Assembly: GCA_964412555.1 (NCBI GenBank)
Contig: CAYPPG010000006.1
Span: 1-64,000 of the forward strand
DNA: 64,000 bases
Direction of reading: 5' to 3'
Source: CAYPPG01 sp964412555
Lineage (GTDB): Bacteria; Hinthialibacterota; Hinthialibacteria; Hinthialibacterales; Hinthialibacteraceae
Shown here one piece after another: positions 47,718-56,683 of this stretch (the stretch's first letter is position 1; every line of letters begins with the position of its first letter). The notes under the pieces are model-generated. The model made no database searches. It was given only the letters and a program-made list of their open reading frames with translations, and was not told the origin of the DNA. The translations under genes and the position numbers were made by a program.

Positions 47718-48517
47718 CGGCATATCGAGGAACAGTTCAATTGTATGCAGGTGGATTTACCCTCATCGAGGTTCTCGTGGCGGTGGCCATTTCAGCGATC
47801 TTGATTTTGGGAGTCAACACCGTTTTGTACAATTCGTTCCATTTGCGGGATCGGGCGTATGAATCGGCGGCATCGACTACGACCCAACAATACGCCTTGA
47901 AAATCATGAAACGCGACCTGCTCAATCTCATCCCACCGAATGGAACATTAGCGGGGGATTTCTATGGGGAAACGAATATCGGGGATGTTCGTGAAAGCGA
48001 CCGTCTAACATTGTACACAACGACGGGATCAATATCGGAAACCGAAGTATGGGGGGAAATTCAAAAAGTCCAATATGCCTTGATGGAAGTGAAAGAGTAC
48101 GGAGAAGAATACAATTATTTTCTAGTTCGAGCCGTTACCCGAAATGTATCGACCACCATCGAGGAAATTCCGGAAGTGATTCCGTTGCTGTCGAATGTGG
48201 TCTCACTTCGATTTTATTATTACGACGGAGAATCCTGGACGCGATCGTGGGATCCGGAAGTGCAGGAAACATCCCTGCCGATGGCCGTCCGGGTAGAGAT
48301 GATCCTTTCTCCACATCGAGATGGGGAACAAGAACGAAACAAGAATTTCATCACCCGCGAGTTAGTAGTACCGATTCTTGCAGAATCCTTTACACTCGAT
48401 CCCTCCAGTGAAGAAACAGAAGAACAAGGAACCGAAGGTTCCGGTGGACAAACTGAACAGCAAGAGGGAGACAATACACAGCAAAATCAGCCAATGGGAG
48501 GGGGAGGACGATCATGA
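47714..48517 (+). CDS. gspJ: Minor pseudopilin GspJ-like
   Basis: 267 residues. Leader ends YAGG, then FTLIEVLVAVAISAILILGV with Glu at +5. GspJ-type blocks are present (MKRDLLNLIPP, LLSNVVSLRFYYYDGESW). The C-terminal 35 residues are a Glu/Gln/Gly-rich tail likely to be disordered. It overlaps gspI by 4 bases and gspK by 4 bases. Confidence 0.82.
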   Translation: MTAYRGTVQLYAGGFTLIEVLVAVAISAILILGVNTVLYNSFHLRDRAYESAASTTTQQYALKIMKRDLLNLIPPNGTLAGDFYGETNIGDVRESDRLTLYTTTGSISETEVWGEIQKVQYALMEVKEYGEEYNYFLVRAVTRNVSTTIEEIPEVIPLLSNVVSLRFYYYDGESWTRSWDPEVQETSLPMAVRVEMILSPHRDGEQERNKNFITRELVVPILAESFTLDPSSEETEEQGTEGSGGQTEQQEGDNTQQNQPMGGGGRS

Positions 48518-49875
48518 GTCGAACGCTAACTATTCCTTCTCAATTTCTCCGTCCAAACCAAGAGCACGGTTCGGTTTTGATCATCGTGCTGTGGATCTCG
48601 ACCGGTTTGGTGACCGTTGTTTTGCTGTTCGGAGAATCGATGATGCTAGAATATCGTGCGTCCGAAAATACACTGGCAGGAATCCAAGCCGAACAAACCC
48701 TTGAAGGGGTTGTACGCTATATTTGTTATACTCTCGATAATTTAGAAGAAGAAGGAACGATACCCGGCGAAGAGAGTCTTATCTGTGAAGCGGGAGAAAC
48801 CACAACCTCAATGTATTGGTTAATCGGCCGTGATCCCAATTATCAATTCTATAATACGCCCGTATATGGGATTGTCGATGAAGGTTCGAAATTGAACTTG
48901 AATACGGCTACTCAGGAAATGTTGCAAGAACTGCCGGGCATGACGAGCGAGTTCGCAGCAGCCATTATCGACTGGAGGGATGAAGACAGCGATGTCAGCG
49001 AGAACGGGGCGGAGTCGGAAAGTTATGTTTTTCTTCGGCACAATTATGACTGCAAGAATGCATTCTTCGAATCGATTTTCGAGTTACAACTCGTGTATAA
49101 CGCCTATTTTGAAATCCTGTATGGAGAAGATACGAATTTGAACGGCCTACTGGACGAAAATGAGAACGACGGAGATTTGTCACTTCCATCCGACAATCAA
49201 GACGGTCAATTGGATTTCGGAATACTGGAATATGTAACGATCTATAGCCGGATTCCGAATAGCAGTGAAGATTCGGAGAAAGTCAATATCAACGGTGATG
49301 ATGAGGACGCGTTAACAGAATTGCTTGAGGAGAATTTGGGGGAGGATCGCGCGAGTGAAATAGAGCAGCGAATCGGACAAGGGCAAGAAGACTACGAAAG
49401 CGTGCTGGAATTTTACATTCGAAGCGAGATGACTCAGGAAGAATTTTCAAAAATCGAAGATCAACTCACCACCTCTGACGATGAGTATTTGACGGGATTG
49501 GTGAATGTCAATACAGCCAGCGTGTCAGTCTTGAACTGTATACCCGGCATCGAGGAAGAAGACGCGAATCAGCTCGTTTCCTACCGGCAATCTAATGAGG
49601 ATAACATCGACTCGATTGCGTGGGTGAAAGAAGCGCTGGAGGAAGAAACGGCTATCGAGGCAGGACCGTATATCACGGTGAAATCGTATCAATTCACGCT
49701 CGACGTTGCGGCGGTTGGGCACAATTGGACTGGCTATCGGCGTTCGCGATTTGTCATCGATACGAGTGAGGGAGAAGCGAAAATCGTGTATCGCCGGGAT
49801 TTGAGCGGACTGGGTTGGGCGCTCGGATCGACATTACGAAACGAGTTGGAATATGTAAAGGAACAGATCCAATGA
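48514..49875 (+). CDS. gspK: Tip pseudopilin GspK
   Basis: 453 residues. The leader EHG is followed by SVLIIVLWISTGLVTVVLLF; the usual Glu at +5 is absent, as is normal for GspK, which caps the pseudopilus. Helix-hairpin-helix-like segments LNLNTATQEMLQELPGM and VNVNTASVSVLNCIPGI are typical of GspK. The middle part is very acidic. Its stop overlaps the start of gspL (ATGA). Confidence 0.9.
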   Translation: MSRTLTIPSQFLRPNQEHGSVLIIVLWISTGLVTVVLLFGESMMLEYRASENTLAGIQAEQTLEGVVRYICYTLDNLEEEGTIPGEESLICEAGETTTSMYWLIGRDPNYQFYNTPVYGIVDEGSKLNLNTATQEMLQELPGMTSEFAAAIIDWRDEDSDVSENGAESESYVFLRHNYDCKNAFFESIFELQLVYNAYFEILYGEDTNLNGLLDENENDGDLSLPSDNQDGQLDFGILEYVTIYSRIPNSSEDSEKVNINGDDEDALTELLEENLGEDRASEIEQRIGQGQEDYESVLEFYIRSEMTQEEFSKIEDQLTTSDDEYLTGLVNVNTASVSVLNCIPGIEEEDANQLVSYRQSNEDNIDSIAWVKEALEEETAIEAGPYITVKSYQFTLDVAAVGHNWTGYRRSRFVIDTSEGEAKIVYRRDLSGLGWALGSTLRNELEYVKEQIQ

Positions 49876-51281
49876 TTGGTAAACATTCATCGATCATAAA
49901 ATCCCTTATCGGGATCGAGTTGGAGCATGGACGAATGCATGTCGTCAAGGCGGCGCGGAACGGGGACGGTGTCCGGATAAAAAAGGCTTTTTCCAAGTCG
50001 TTGTCTTTGGATCCACTGACCACCGATCCAGAACTCTTCGGGCATGAGCTCCGCAATCATTTGAACGAAGCGGATATTCGTGAATCCCGTTGTATTATTT
50101 GCCTGCCGTTGAAGTGGATTTTAAAGCACCGCGTGGAAATGCCGGAATTATCGGACGAGGATCGGGAGAGTTTTATTGCACTCCACGCCGAACGGGAATT
50201 TCCCTTTACACCGGAGGAGCTCTCGATTTCGACGTCCGATTTCTCGACCGTCGACGGAGAGCGCTATACAAATGTAACGGCGATTCCGCTTGCCTATGTT
50301 CGTTCGATCGAGACTGCCTGCAAAGCCGCAAGACTCCATCCGTTGAGCATCACGTTTGGCTTTCCCCGTTTTTCACCGGAGGAGACCAACGAAGGGATTT
50401 TATATCTCAAAAAGCGGGATGAGGGATTGGATTATTTCATTCTTGATCAGCAAAAAATAATCTCGTTCCGTTGGCTGGAAAACGAGAGTGAAGAAGACCT
50501 TCAATACTCTCAAGATACTCATGAATCCATTCTACGTGAAATCCGCGTTTCTCTCAATGGGATGCCGTTATCGATCCAGAAATCGTTGGGCAAAATCCAT
50601 TTATGTGGAAACGAGCGTTGGGTGAGTTCTTTCAGTGAATCACTTCAAAAATTCGTTACACCACTTGGCATTCATACAATCCAACATGACAACCCAGTTC
50701 TTGAACCTCAAAAGAAAATCGATGAATCTTCCCATCCCTTATGTGGAGCCATTGCGGATTATTTGCAGAATCAAAAAAGTGAGTTCGAATTCCTTCCGCC
50801 CAAGGTCAGTAAGATACAGCAATGGGTCAATCGGGTATCTTCGCGGGGAAGTCTGTGGTTGGGAGGAACGGCAGCCGCTGTGTTGATCTTGGGAATCCTT
50901 GTTATGTTGTATCAGCATTTCGAACTCTCTCGTTTGGAATCGGAATGGAATGCCATCGAGAAAAAAGTGGCTGAAGTCGAAACGCTGCAAGAAAATGTCA
51001 AACAATTCCGCCCCTGGTTTAACGATTCGTTTCCCAGTTTATCCGCCATGCAAACCTTGACGCAGGCGTTTCCGGAAAATGGAACGGTTTGGACGAAGAA
51101 TGTTGAAATTGCAAATATCAGCACTATCACTTGTTCGGGATTCGCACGGGACAATCGGGATCTCTTGCTCATGCTCGATCAACTGAATAAAGACGAGCAG
51201 GTAAAACAATTGCAGGTCCAGCAAGTTCAGGGGGAATCCCCGATCCAGTTTGTCTTTCAATATCTCTGGACAGAAGGCTAA
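49872..51281 (+). CDS. gspL: GspL-like protein (PilM/PilN-type fusion)
   Basis: About 469 residues from the ATG at 49872, which overlaps the gspK stop; longer frames upstream are read-through. An actin-like cytoplasmic domain (about 1-320: IKSLIGIELEHGRMHVVKA, CIICLPLKWILKHRVEMPEL, HAEREFPFTPEEL) is followed by one membrane helix (about 330-348). A periplasmic coiled coil and ferredoxin-like domain follow (NGTVWTKNVEIANI). GspL links the ATPase to the inner-membrane platform. The cytoplasmic part is closer in feel to PilM than to proteobacterial GspL. Confidence 0.85.
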   Translation: MIGKHSSIIKSLIGIELEHGRMHVVKAARNGDGVRIKKAFSKSLSLDPLTTDPELFGHELRNHLNEADIRESRCIICLPLKWILKHRVEMPELSDEDRESFIALHAEREFPFTPEELSISTSDFSTVDGERYTNVTAIPLAYVRSIETACKAARLHPLSITFGFPRFSPEETNEGILYLKKRDEGLDYFILDQQKIISFRWLENESEEDLQYSQDTHESILREIRVSLNGMPLSIQKSLGKIHLCGNERWVSSFSESLQKFVTPLGIHTIQHDNPVLEPQKKIDESSHPLCGAIADYLQNQKSEFEFLPPKVSKIQQWVNRVSSRGSLWLGGTAAAVLILGILVMLYQHFELSRLESEWNAIEKKVAEVETLQENVKQFRPWFNDSFPSLSAMQTLTQAFPENGTVWTKNVEIANISTITCSGFARDNRDLLLMLDQLNKDEQVKQLQVQQVQGESPIQFVFQYLWTEG

Positions 51282-51286
51282 GAACC

Positions 51287-51838
51287 ATGAACAGACAGAA
51301 TCGAGAACGAGTTTTGACAATAACCGCATTGATATGCCTCGCGGCTTTGGCCGGCGATACCATCATCCTGACGCCTTTGCTCAATGTGTGGGAAGGACGG
51401 GCAGAACGGATCGAGGAACTGAACAGTTCTCTCACCAAAGGCCAATTGCTGCTTGCGCGGGAACGGAATTTGCGGAGACGGTGGAGAGAGATGCAGCGGG
51501 ATTCATTACCGGAAGCGGTCTCCGCGGCCGAGGGACTGGTGCTGAATTCTATGGATCGTTGGGTCAATGACAGCCGCGTCAACATCATTTCGCTGAAACC
51601 CCAATGGAAAACCTATGAGGAAAAATACCGCACGTTGGAATGTACTGCGATTGCGCAAGGGACGATTCGGGAAGTCGCACGCTTTTTATACGAATTGGAA
51701 AAAGACCCTCTATGTATCAAAGTTGAAAAAATGGAAATCAACGCCCGGGATAATACCGGCCAGGCTTTATCGTTGGGAATCACCTTTAGTGGCGTACAAT
51801 TTTTGGATGAAGAGAGAAGCAATGAACAAGAAATATAA
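51287..51838 (+). CDS. gspM: GspM/PilO-like inner-membrane protein
   Basis: 183 residues with one N-terminal membrane helix (about 8-28), a coiled coil (LNSSLTKGQLLLARERNLRR) and a C-terminal ferredoxin-like domain (VARFLYELEKDPLCIKVEKM). This layout is that of GspM/PilO, the partner of GspL. It lies five bases after gspL and overlaps the next gene by 17 bases. Confidence 0.82.
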   Translation: MNRQNRERVLTITALICLAALAGDTIILTPLLNVWEGRAERIEELNSSLTKGQLLLARERNLRRRWREMQRDSLPEAVSAAEGLVLNSMDRWVNDSRVNIISLKPQWKTYEEKYRTLECTAIAQGTIREVARFLYELEKDPLCIKVEKMEINARDNTGQALSLGITFSGVQFLDEERSNEQEI

Positions 51839-52457
51839 TATACATTTTTCCGGTCTCCTCGCAGGCATTTTGATCATCCTCACGATGCCGGTGTTCGTGT
51901 GTGTTTCCATCCCCTTACCGGCCGTGGCGGAAGAAGATCCAGAATCCATCATGCCATTCGAATCGTTCGCGGTTATTTTTGAACGCAATATATTCAATCC
52001 GAATCGAAGGAAAAGAAACGAGGAGAGGCCGGTAGAGGTTGTTCGCCGCCCGCAGATCGATGAATTGACCTTGGTTGGAACACTGGTTACCGACACCGGA
52101 TCGTATGCCTTTTTCGACGGGACCTTTTCCGAAGCCAAGTCGGTTCTCAAAGCGGGGGATCGAATTGCGGACTGCACGATTGGGAACATCGACACGACCC
52201 GTATTTTATTAGCGGGCAACGATCACACATTCGATCTCAAAGTCGGAATGAGTTTGATGCGGGAAGACCGGGGGAAATGGGAAATAGCCGAACTCTCCGA
52301 TCGTTCGAGACGAATGATGGCCCGATCCGATGATCAACAGTCGGAAGAACAAAAGGATTCAACCGGTTCTACTTCCGAACCGGAACAAGAAAATTCATCA
52401 TCGAATGACATTTTAAAACAATTAATGGAAAGAAGAAAACAGGAGTTACAAAAATGA
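51822..52457 (+). CDS. gspC: GspC-like inner-membrane protein
   Basis: About 211 residues from the ATG at 51822, overlapping gspM. One N-terminal membrane helix (about 8-30) is followed by the block FERNIFNPNRRKR and an HR-type beta domain (LTLVGTLVTDTGSYAFFDGT, LKAGDRIADCTIGNIDTTRI, DHTFDLKVGMSL). This HR domain contacts the secretin's N0 domain in type II systems. The C-terminus is a Gln/Glu/Ser-rich tail without the PDZ or coiled coil of classical GspC. Placed just before the secretin genes, which it overlaps by 4 bases. Confidence 0.75.
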   Translation: MNKKYNIHFSGLLAGILIILTMPVFVCVSIPLPAVAEEDPESIMPFESFAVIFERNIFNPNRRKRNEERPVEVVRRPQIDELTLVGTLVTDTGSYAFFDGTFSEAKSVLKAGDRIADCTIGNIDTTRILLAGNDHTFDLKVGMSLMREDRGKWEIAELSDRSRRMMARSDDQQSEEQKDSTGSTSEPEQENSSSNDILKQLMERRKQELQK

Positions 52458-53881
52458 AACAGCTGACACGATTTCTCATGCTTGCGGGAATTACGTTGAT
52501 CGGTCTCTATCCTTCAGCGAGTGTATCAGCGCAGGAAGCGGATAAACCGGCGCCAACGGCGTATAATGGTCAAGCGAACGGCATCCGAATGAATTTCAGG
52601 GGAGCCAGTTTGGATGCAGTGTTGGATTATTTGAGCCAAAGCGCCGGTTTTATCATTGTCAAACAGGCTGATGTAGATGGAAAGATCGACGTGTGGAGCC
52701 ACCAGCCGTTAACCAAGGAAGAAGCGATCGACCTTCTCAACACGGTTTTACATGAAAAAGGATACGCCGCCATACGGAATGGACGAACGATCACCGTCGT
52801 GGAGCGGGATGACGCCAAGCAAAAGAATATCCCTGTGAAAACCGGCAATAATCCGGAAACGATTCCGCCCAATGACGAAATGGTTCATCAAATCATTCCG
52901 GTGCGGTATACGGATGCGACCCAGCTGATCGAGAACTTATCCCCGTTGCTCCCCTCCTATGCCGATATGTCGGCCAATGAAAGCAGCAATGCCATTATCA
53001 TTACGGATACACAAGCCAATGTACGGCGCATGACGGAAATCATCCGTGCATTGGACACGTCGATCTCCAGTATCGCGTCGATTCGCGTGTTTCCTCTTCA
53101 ATACTCGGATGCCACCGAACTCGCAGAAATCATTACGGAATTATTCGAAATCGAAGATTCCGGCCAGAATCGTGGGCGTCGCCCCCCGATGATGTTTGGA
53201 AGAGGAGGTCGAGGTGGTGGTGATGAGCAGGAAGAGACCAGTGAGGCTCGCAAAGCGGCAACGCGAATCGTGGCGGTCGCGGATGAAAGTTCGAATTCCG
53301 TTATTGTCAATGCACCGGAAGAGCTCATGCCCTCGATTGAATCCGTCATCCGGCAAATTGACTCGCCGGTGAAAGACATTACCGAGATTCGCGTGTTTCA
53401 ATTGGAATATGCGGATGCGACTGAGATGGCCGAACAATTGGAAGAGCTCTTTCCGGACGAATCGTCAGAGAACCAGCAATTTGCACCACGCTTCGGTCAG
53501 AGAGGAAGGCCTCAAGGTTTTCCTGGAAATCAACAAGAAGGAGGCGAACGGAAACTCCAGCAATCTACAGTACGCTGTACGCCCGATCCGCGGACCAATT
53601 CGATCATCGTATTAGCTGCGCAGGAAACTATGCTGCAAATCGAACAAATGGTCGAGCAGCTGGATTCCGATTCCTCGAAACAACAACAAGTCTATGTCTA
53701 TCATTTGGAATACGCCGATGTGGATAATGTAACGGAAATTTTACGCAATATCTTTGAAAGCCAATCCTATAACACCATCAATCGAAATCAAACGAATCAG
53801 AACACCAATACCTTACAGAATCGCCAAGTCTCCACGGATACATCTTTCCAGCCAGCAACCGGATTTGGTGGAGGACAGTAA
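52454..53881 (+). CDS. gspD: Secretin N-domain protein (first half of split GspD)
   Basis: 475 residues with a signal peptide (1-26, ending VSAQ). It contains an N0 domain (about 42-118: GIRMNFRGASLDAVLDYLS) and three N1-type ring-building domains (about 142-205, 210-310, 313-410). The second and third have Arg/Gly/Gln-rich loop insertions. The final segment (about 415-440, VYVYHLEYADVDNVTEILRN) is only the first half of another N domain and runs into an Asn/Gln/Thr-rich tail. There is no secretin pore domain; that is in the next gene. It begins 4 bases before the gspC stop. The stop codon at 53879 is in the same frame as the next ATG. Confidence 0.85.
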   Translation: MKQLTRFLMLAGITLIGLYPSASVSAQEADKPAPTAYNGQANGIRMNFRGASLDAVLDYLSQSAGFIIVKQADVDGKIDVWSHQPLTKEEAIDLLNTVLHEKGYAAIRNGRTITVVERDDAKQKNIPVKTGNNPETIPPNDEMVHQIIPVRYTDATQLIENLSPLLPSYADMSANESSNAIIITDTQANVRRMTEIIRALDTSISSIASIRVFPLQYSDATELAEIITELFEIEDSGQNRGRRPPMMFGRGGRGGGDEQEETSEARKAATRIVAVADESSNSVIVNAPEELMPSIESVIRQIDSPVKDITEIRVFQLEYADATEMAEQLEELFPDESSENQQFAPRFGQRGRPQGFPGNQQEGGERKLQQSTVRCTPDPRTNSIIVLAAQETMLQIEQMVEQLDSDSSKQQQVYVYHLEYADVDNVTEILRNIFESQSYNTINRNQTNQNTNTLQNRQVSTDTSFQPATGFGGGQ

Positions 53882-53911
53882 TTCCGAATAACGGATAAAG
53901 AGGTAAAAATC

Positions 53912-55123
53912 ATGAAACCAAGAAGTCTTTTTCTACATACTTTGGGCTGTTTTCTTGTCTTACAGGGGGCGCTTACTTATGATGCCTTGGCACAGCGAAT
54001 GGGAAGTTTCGGACAAAACCGAATGTCGACAAGCAGCAGTTCGAATATCACACAACGGTATTATTATTCGAACGGCATGATTGGAGAAGCGATCATCGAA
54101 GCGGATCATGACACACGCTCCATTATCGTTATCACCGACGAATACACAAACGAACACATCAAAGCCATCATCGAGAGTTTGGATCAGCCGGTGCCGCAGG
54201 TATTGATCAAAGTCGTTTTCGTTGAAGTGACGTACCGCGATGATAAGGATATAGGACTTGAAGCGGCAATCGACCTCAACAACGACCGGCCGGGTTCGAA
54301 TGTCATTGAAACGGCATTCGGTCTGGCCGCCGAATCGAGAGGAGGATTTTATACTCTTCTCGAAAGAGATGTGAATGTCACTTTGCGCGCTATCGCTGAA
54401 ATGGGGAAGACAGAAGTGCTTTCCCGTCCTTCCATTTTAACACGGAACAATCAGGAAGCGGTGATCACCGTCGGCAAATATGTTCCTTTTCCCACCAGCG
54501 GCAATACAACCTCGACCGGAATTGTCACCAGTAATGTGGAATATACCGATATCGGGATTATCCTTCGCGTTACTCCCTTCATCACCAAGCGCGGTCTGGT
54601 GGAAATGATTTTGAATCCGGAAATTTCGAACACGACGGATGAAACCGTACCGATATCCGAAACACTCGATGCACCGGTTTTCGCCAAACGTACTGCCGAT
54701 ACGGTAGTCACTACGCCGAATGGGCAAACCGTTGTCATTGGGGGATTGATGGAAGATAATAAAACCGAAGTGGTCAAAAAGATTCCGGTTTTGGGTGACA
54801 TCCCGATCTTGGGATTGGCGTTTCGCCGGACGCAAAAAGAAAATTCGAAAACCGAATTGTTGATCTTTCTTACACCATACGTTGTAGAAGGCCCCAATGA
54901 AGTCGTGGATTTATCGAATCGGGAACGGGAGAATTCGGAATTCATGTCCAAAGCGTTTTCCGACGTGCAGATCAACAAATACATCGAACCCATGGGGAAA
55001 GCGGAAAAAGCCGTGGATACGCCCCAAGCCAATTCAACAATAGAAGAACCGGAAAAGAAAGTCGATTCCGAAGAAAAGGAAAAAGAAGAAACACAACGGT
55101 TAAGTCCGGTAAAGAAATGGTGA
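53912..55123 (+). CDS. gspD: Secretin pore protein (second half of split GspD)
   Basis: 403 residues with its own signal peptide (1-28, MKPRSLFLHTLGCFLVL ... DALAQ) and a ribosome site (AGAGG, 8 bases before ATG). The mature part begins with the second half of an N domain (AIIEADHDTRSIIVITD, IKAIIESLDQP). The complete secretin domain follows (about 95-330: VLIKVVFVEVTYRDDKDIG, LSRPSILTRNNQEAVITVG, VEYTDIGIILRVTPFI, TVVIGGLMEDN, VPILGLAFR-like end). The C-terminal 60 residues are a Lys/Glu/Pro tail. It forms the outer-membrane channel. No separate pilotin gene is seen. It starts 30 bases after the previous gene's stop. Confidence 0.9.
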   Translation: MKPRSLFLHTLGCFLVLQGALTYDALAQRMGSFGQNRMSTSSSSNITQRYYYSNGMIGEAIIEADHDTRSIIVITDEYTNEHIKAIIESLDQPVPQVLIKVVFVEVTYRDDKDIGLEAAIDLNNDRPGSNVIETAFGLAAESRGGFYTLLERDVNVTLRAIAEMGKTEVLSRPSILTRNNQEAVITVGKYVPFPTSGNTTSTGIVTSNVEYTDIGIILRVTPFITKRGLVEMILNPEISNTTDETVPISETLDAPVFAKRTADTVVTTPNGQTVVIGGLMEDNKTEVVKKIPVLGDIPILGLAFRRTQKENSKTELLIFLTPYVVEGPNEVVDLSNRERENSEFMSKAFSDVQINKYIEPMGKAEKAVDTPQANSTIEEPEKKVDSEEKEKEETQRLSPVKKW

Positions 55124-55130
55124 AAAATAC

Positions 55131-56681
55131 ATGCTCCGCAAACTTACGTTTCCTATCATTCTCATTCTTTTTGGTATTGCCGTGATTATTTGGCAAGTCT
55201 ATGAACATCAACGATTTGTTTTGGGCGGAAAAACAGCATTACAAAATCGTGCGCGTGATATTGCCAATACACTTGCCGTTGTGATTCGCTCCCAACGTTT
55301 TTTTGGCGGGATCATTTTTCAGCATCGCCTGGAAGTGGCGTTATACGATTTGATTCAAGCCGAAGATTTGCTCTCGGTGGTCTTATTCAATAAATACGGA
55401 GAAGTTGTCTGTTGGGCCGGCCGCGAGAATGAACCCGATATCGAGAATTTAACGGAATCCTATGAAAAATGGGATGAGGAAACGGCGACATTCGTCAATT
55501 TGATCGATTTGGGGATTGATCCTCGACGCGATCATGAAGATGAGCGTACATTGATCGTATCGGATGAAGAAAGAGATCTACTCCGCAAAATGCGCCCCCG
55601 CTCCCCTTTTCGGGGACGGGATCGTGAAGATGGTCCCCCGCCGGAGGGGCCGCCTCCTCCACCCCCCGGAGAAATTTCCGATAATAATATAGATAGTAGC
55701 ACCAATCCCATGAAGGCATCTCAGGACAATAATTCTGAACGCCGCTTTCGCGATTTTCAACCACGATTTCACCGTCCTCGGGGGATCAGTGAACAAGAAT
55801 ATCAATCTCTTTTACAGCGAACCGGCCTGCATGGTTTTGCAATTGAGATGTCTACACTCCACTATAATATGGCGAAAGAAAAAGATTTGTGGATGCGATT
55901 TTCCATCACCGGTTTTGCCTTTGTCGCGATTTTGGGATTTTGGTTGGCATGGAGAAATCTGATCAAATCCTCCGACTTACAAGTGCGATTGGTAAGGGCC
56001 AGTGAAATGAACACCTACCTGCGGGAGATGAATTTTGCCGCCGCCGGCTTGGCGCATGAAACCCGAAATCCTTTGAATCTTGTCCGCGGATTCGCACAAG
56101 TCATCGCGAAAGACGAAAAATCGAGCGGACAGATACGGCACCATGCCACAAAAATTACAGAAGAAGTCGATCGTGTCACCGCACAATTAAATGAATTCAT
56201 CAATTATTCCAAACCGAGAGAAGCGAAGCAGACTCCTGTCAATTTGCGATCGATCGTTCAAGATGTGGAACGGACATTGACGACGGACTTGGAGGATAAA
56301 CATATTCAATTCCATATGGATATTCCCGCCGTGACGATCGAAGCGGATGAAGGACTGTTACGGCAAGTCATCTTCAATCTGTTGTTGAATTCCATTCAAG
56401 CCGTCGAAGAGCACGGATCGATCACCATCCGCACCGGACATAATCAAGGCAAGGAATTTTCTCTTGAAATCATCGACAACGGACCGGGTGTGCGTGCCGA
56501 AGATCAAGATAAAATATTTAGTCCCTATTTTACAACCCGCCATGACGGAACCGGTTTAGGATTGGCGGTTGTGAAACAGATTGTATCCGCTCATGGTTGG
56601 GATATAAAATACATCGATTCGAATGAGAAGGGAGCCACATTCCGTATCCATGGAATCAAAACCCTGACAAAGGATTCCTGA
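55131..56681 (+). CDS. Membrane sensor histidine kinase
   Basis: 516 residues. Membrane helices at about 4-22 and 253-275 enclose a periplasmic sensor of some 230 residues that contains an Arg/Pro-rich insert (about 150-190; PPPEGPPPPPPGE). The cytoplasmic part has the H box GLAHETRNPLNL (His about 309), N box NLLLNSIQ (about 417), G1 DNGPGV (about 448) and G2 GTGLGLAVV. It resembles NtrB/PilS/ZraS-type kinases that act on NtrC-family regulators. It starts 7 bases after the secretin pore gene and ends two bases before the regulator gene, so it belongs to the secretion operon. Confidence 0.9.
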   Translation: MLRKLTFPIILILFGIAVIIWQVYEHQRFVLGGKTALQNRARDIANTLAVVIRSQRFFGGIIFQHRLEVALYDLIQAEDLLSVVLFNKYGEVVCWAGRENEPDIENLTESYEKWDEETATFVNLIDLGIDPRRDHEDERTLIVSDEERDLLRKMRPRSPFRGRDREDGPPPEGPPPPPPGEISDNNIDSSTNPMKASQDNNSERRFRDFQPRFHRPRGISEQEYQSLLQRTGLHGFAIEMSTLHYNMAKEKDLWMRFSITGFAFVAILGFWLAWRNLIKSSDLQVRLVRASEMNTYLREMNFAAAGLAHETRNPLNLVRGFAQVIAKDEKSSGQIRHHATKITEEVDRVTAQLNEFINYSKPREAKQTPVNLRSIVQDVERTLTTDLEDKHIQFHMDIPAVTIEADEGLLRQVIFNLLLNSIQAVEEHGSITIRTGHNQGKEFSLEIIDNGPGVRAEDQDKIFSPYFTTRHDGTGLGLAVVKQIVSAHGWDIKYIDSNEKGATFRIHGIKTLTKDS

Positions 56682-56683
56682 TT

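Noticed and set aside
53879..53911. Split secretin as a simple nonsense mutation of one gspD gene
   Set aside because: The downstream gene has its own ribosome site and a complete signal peptide, which a recent stop mutation would not create.
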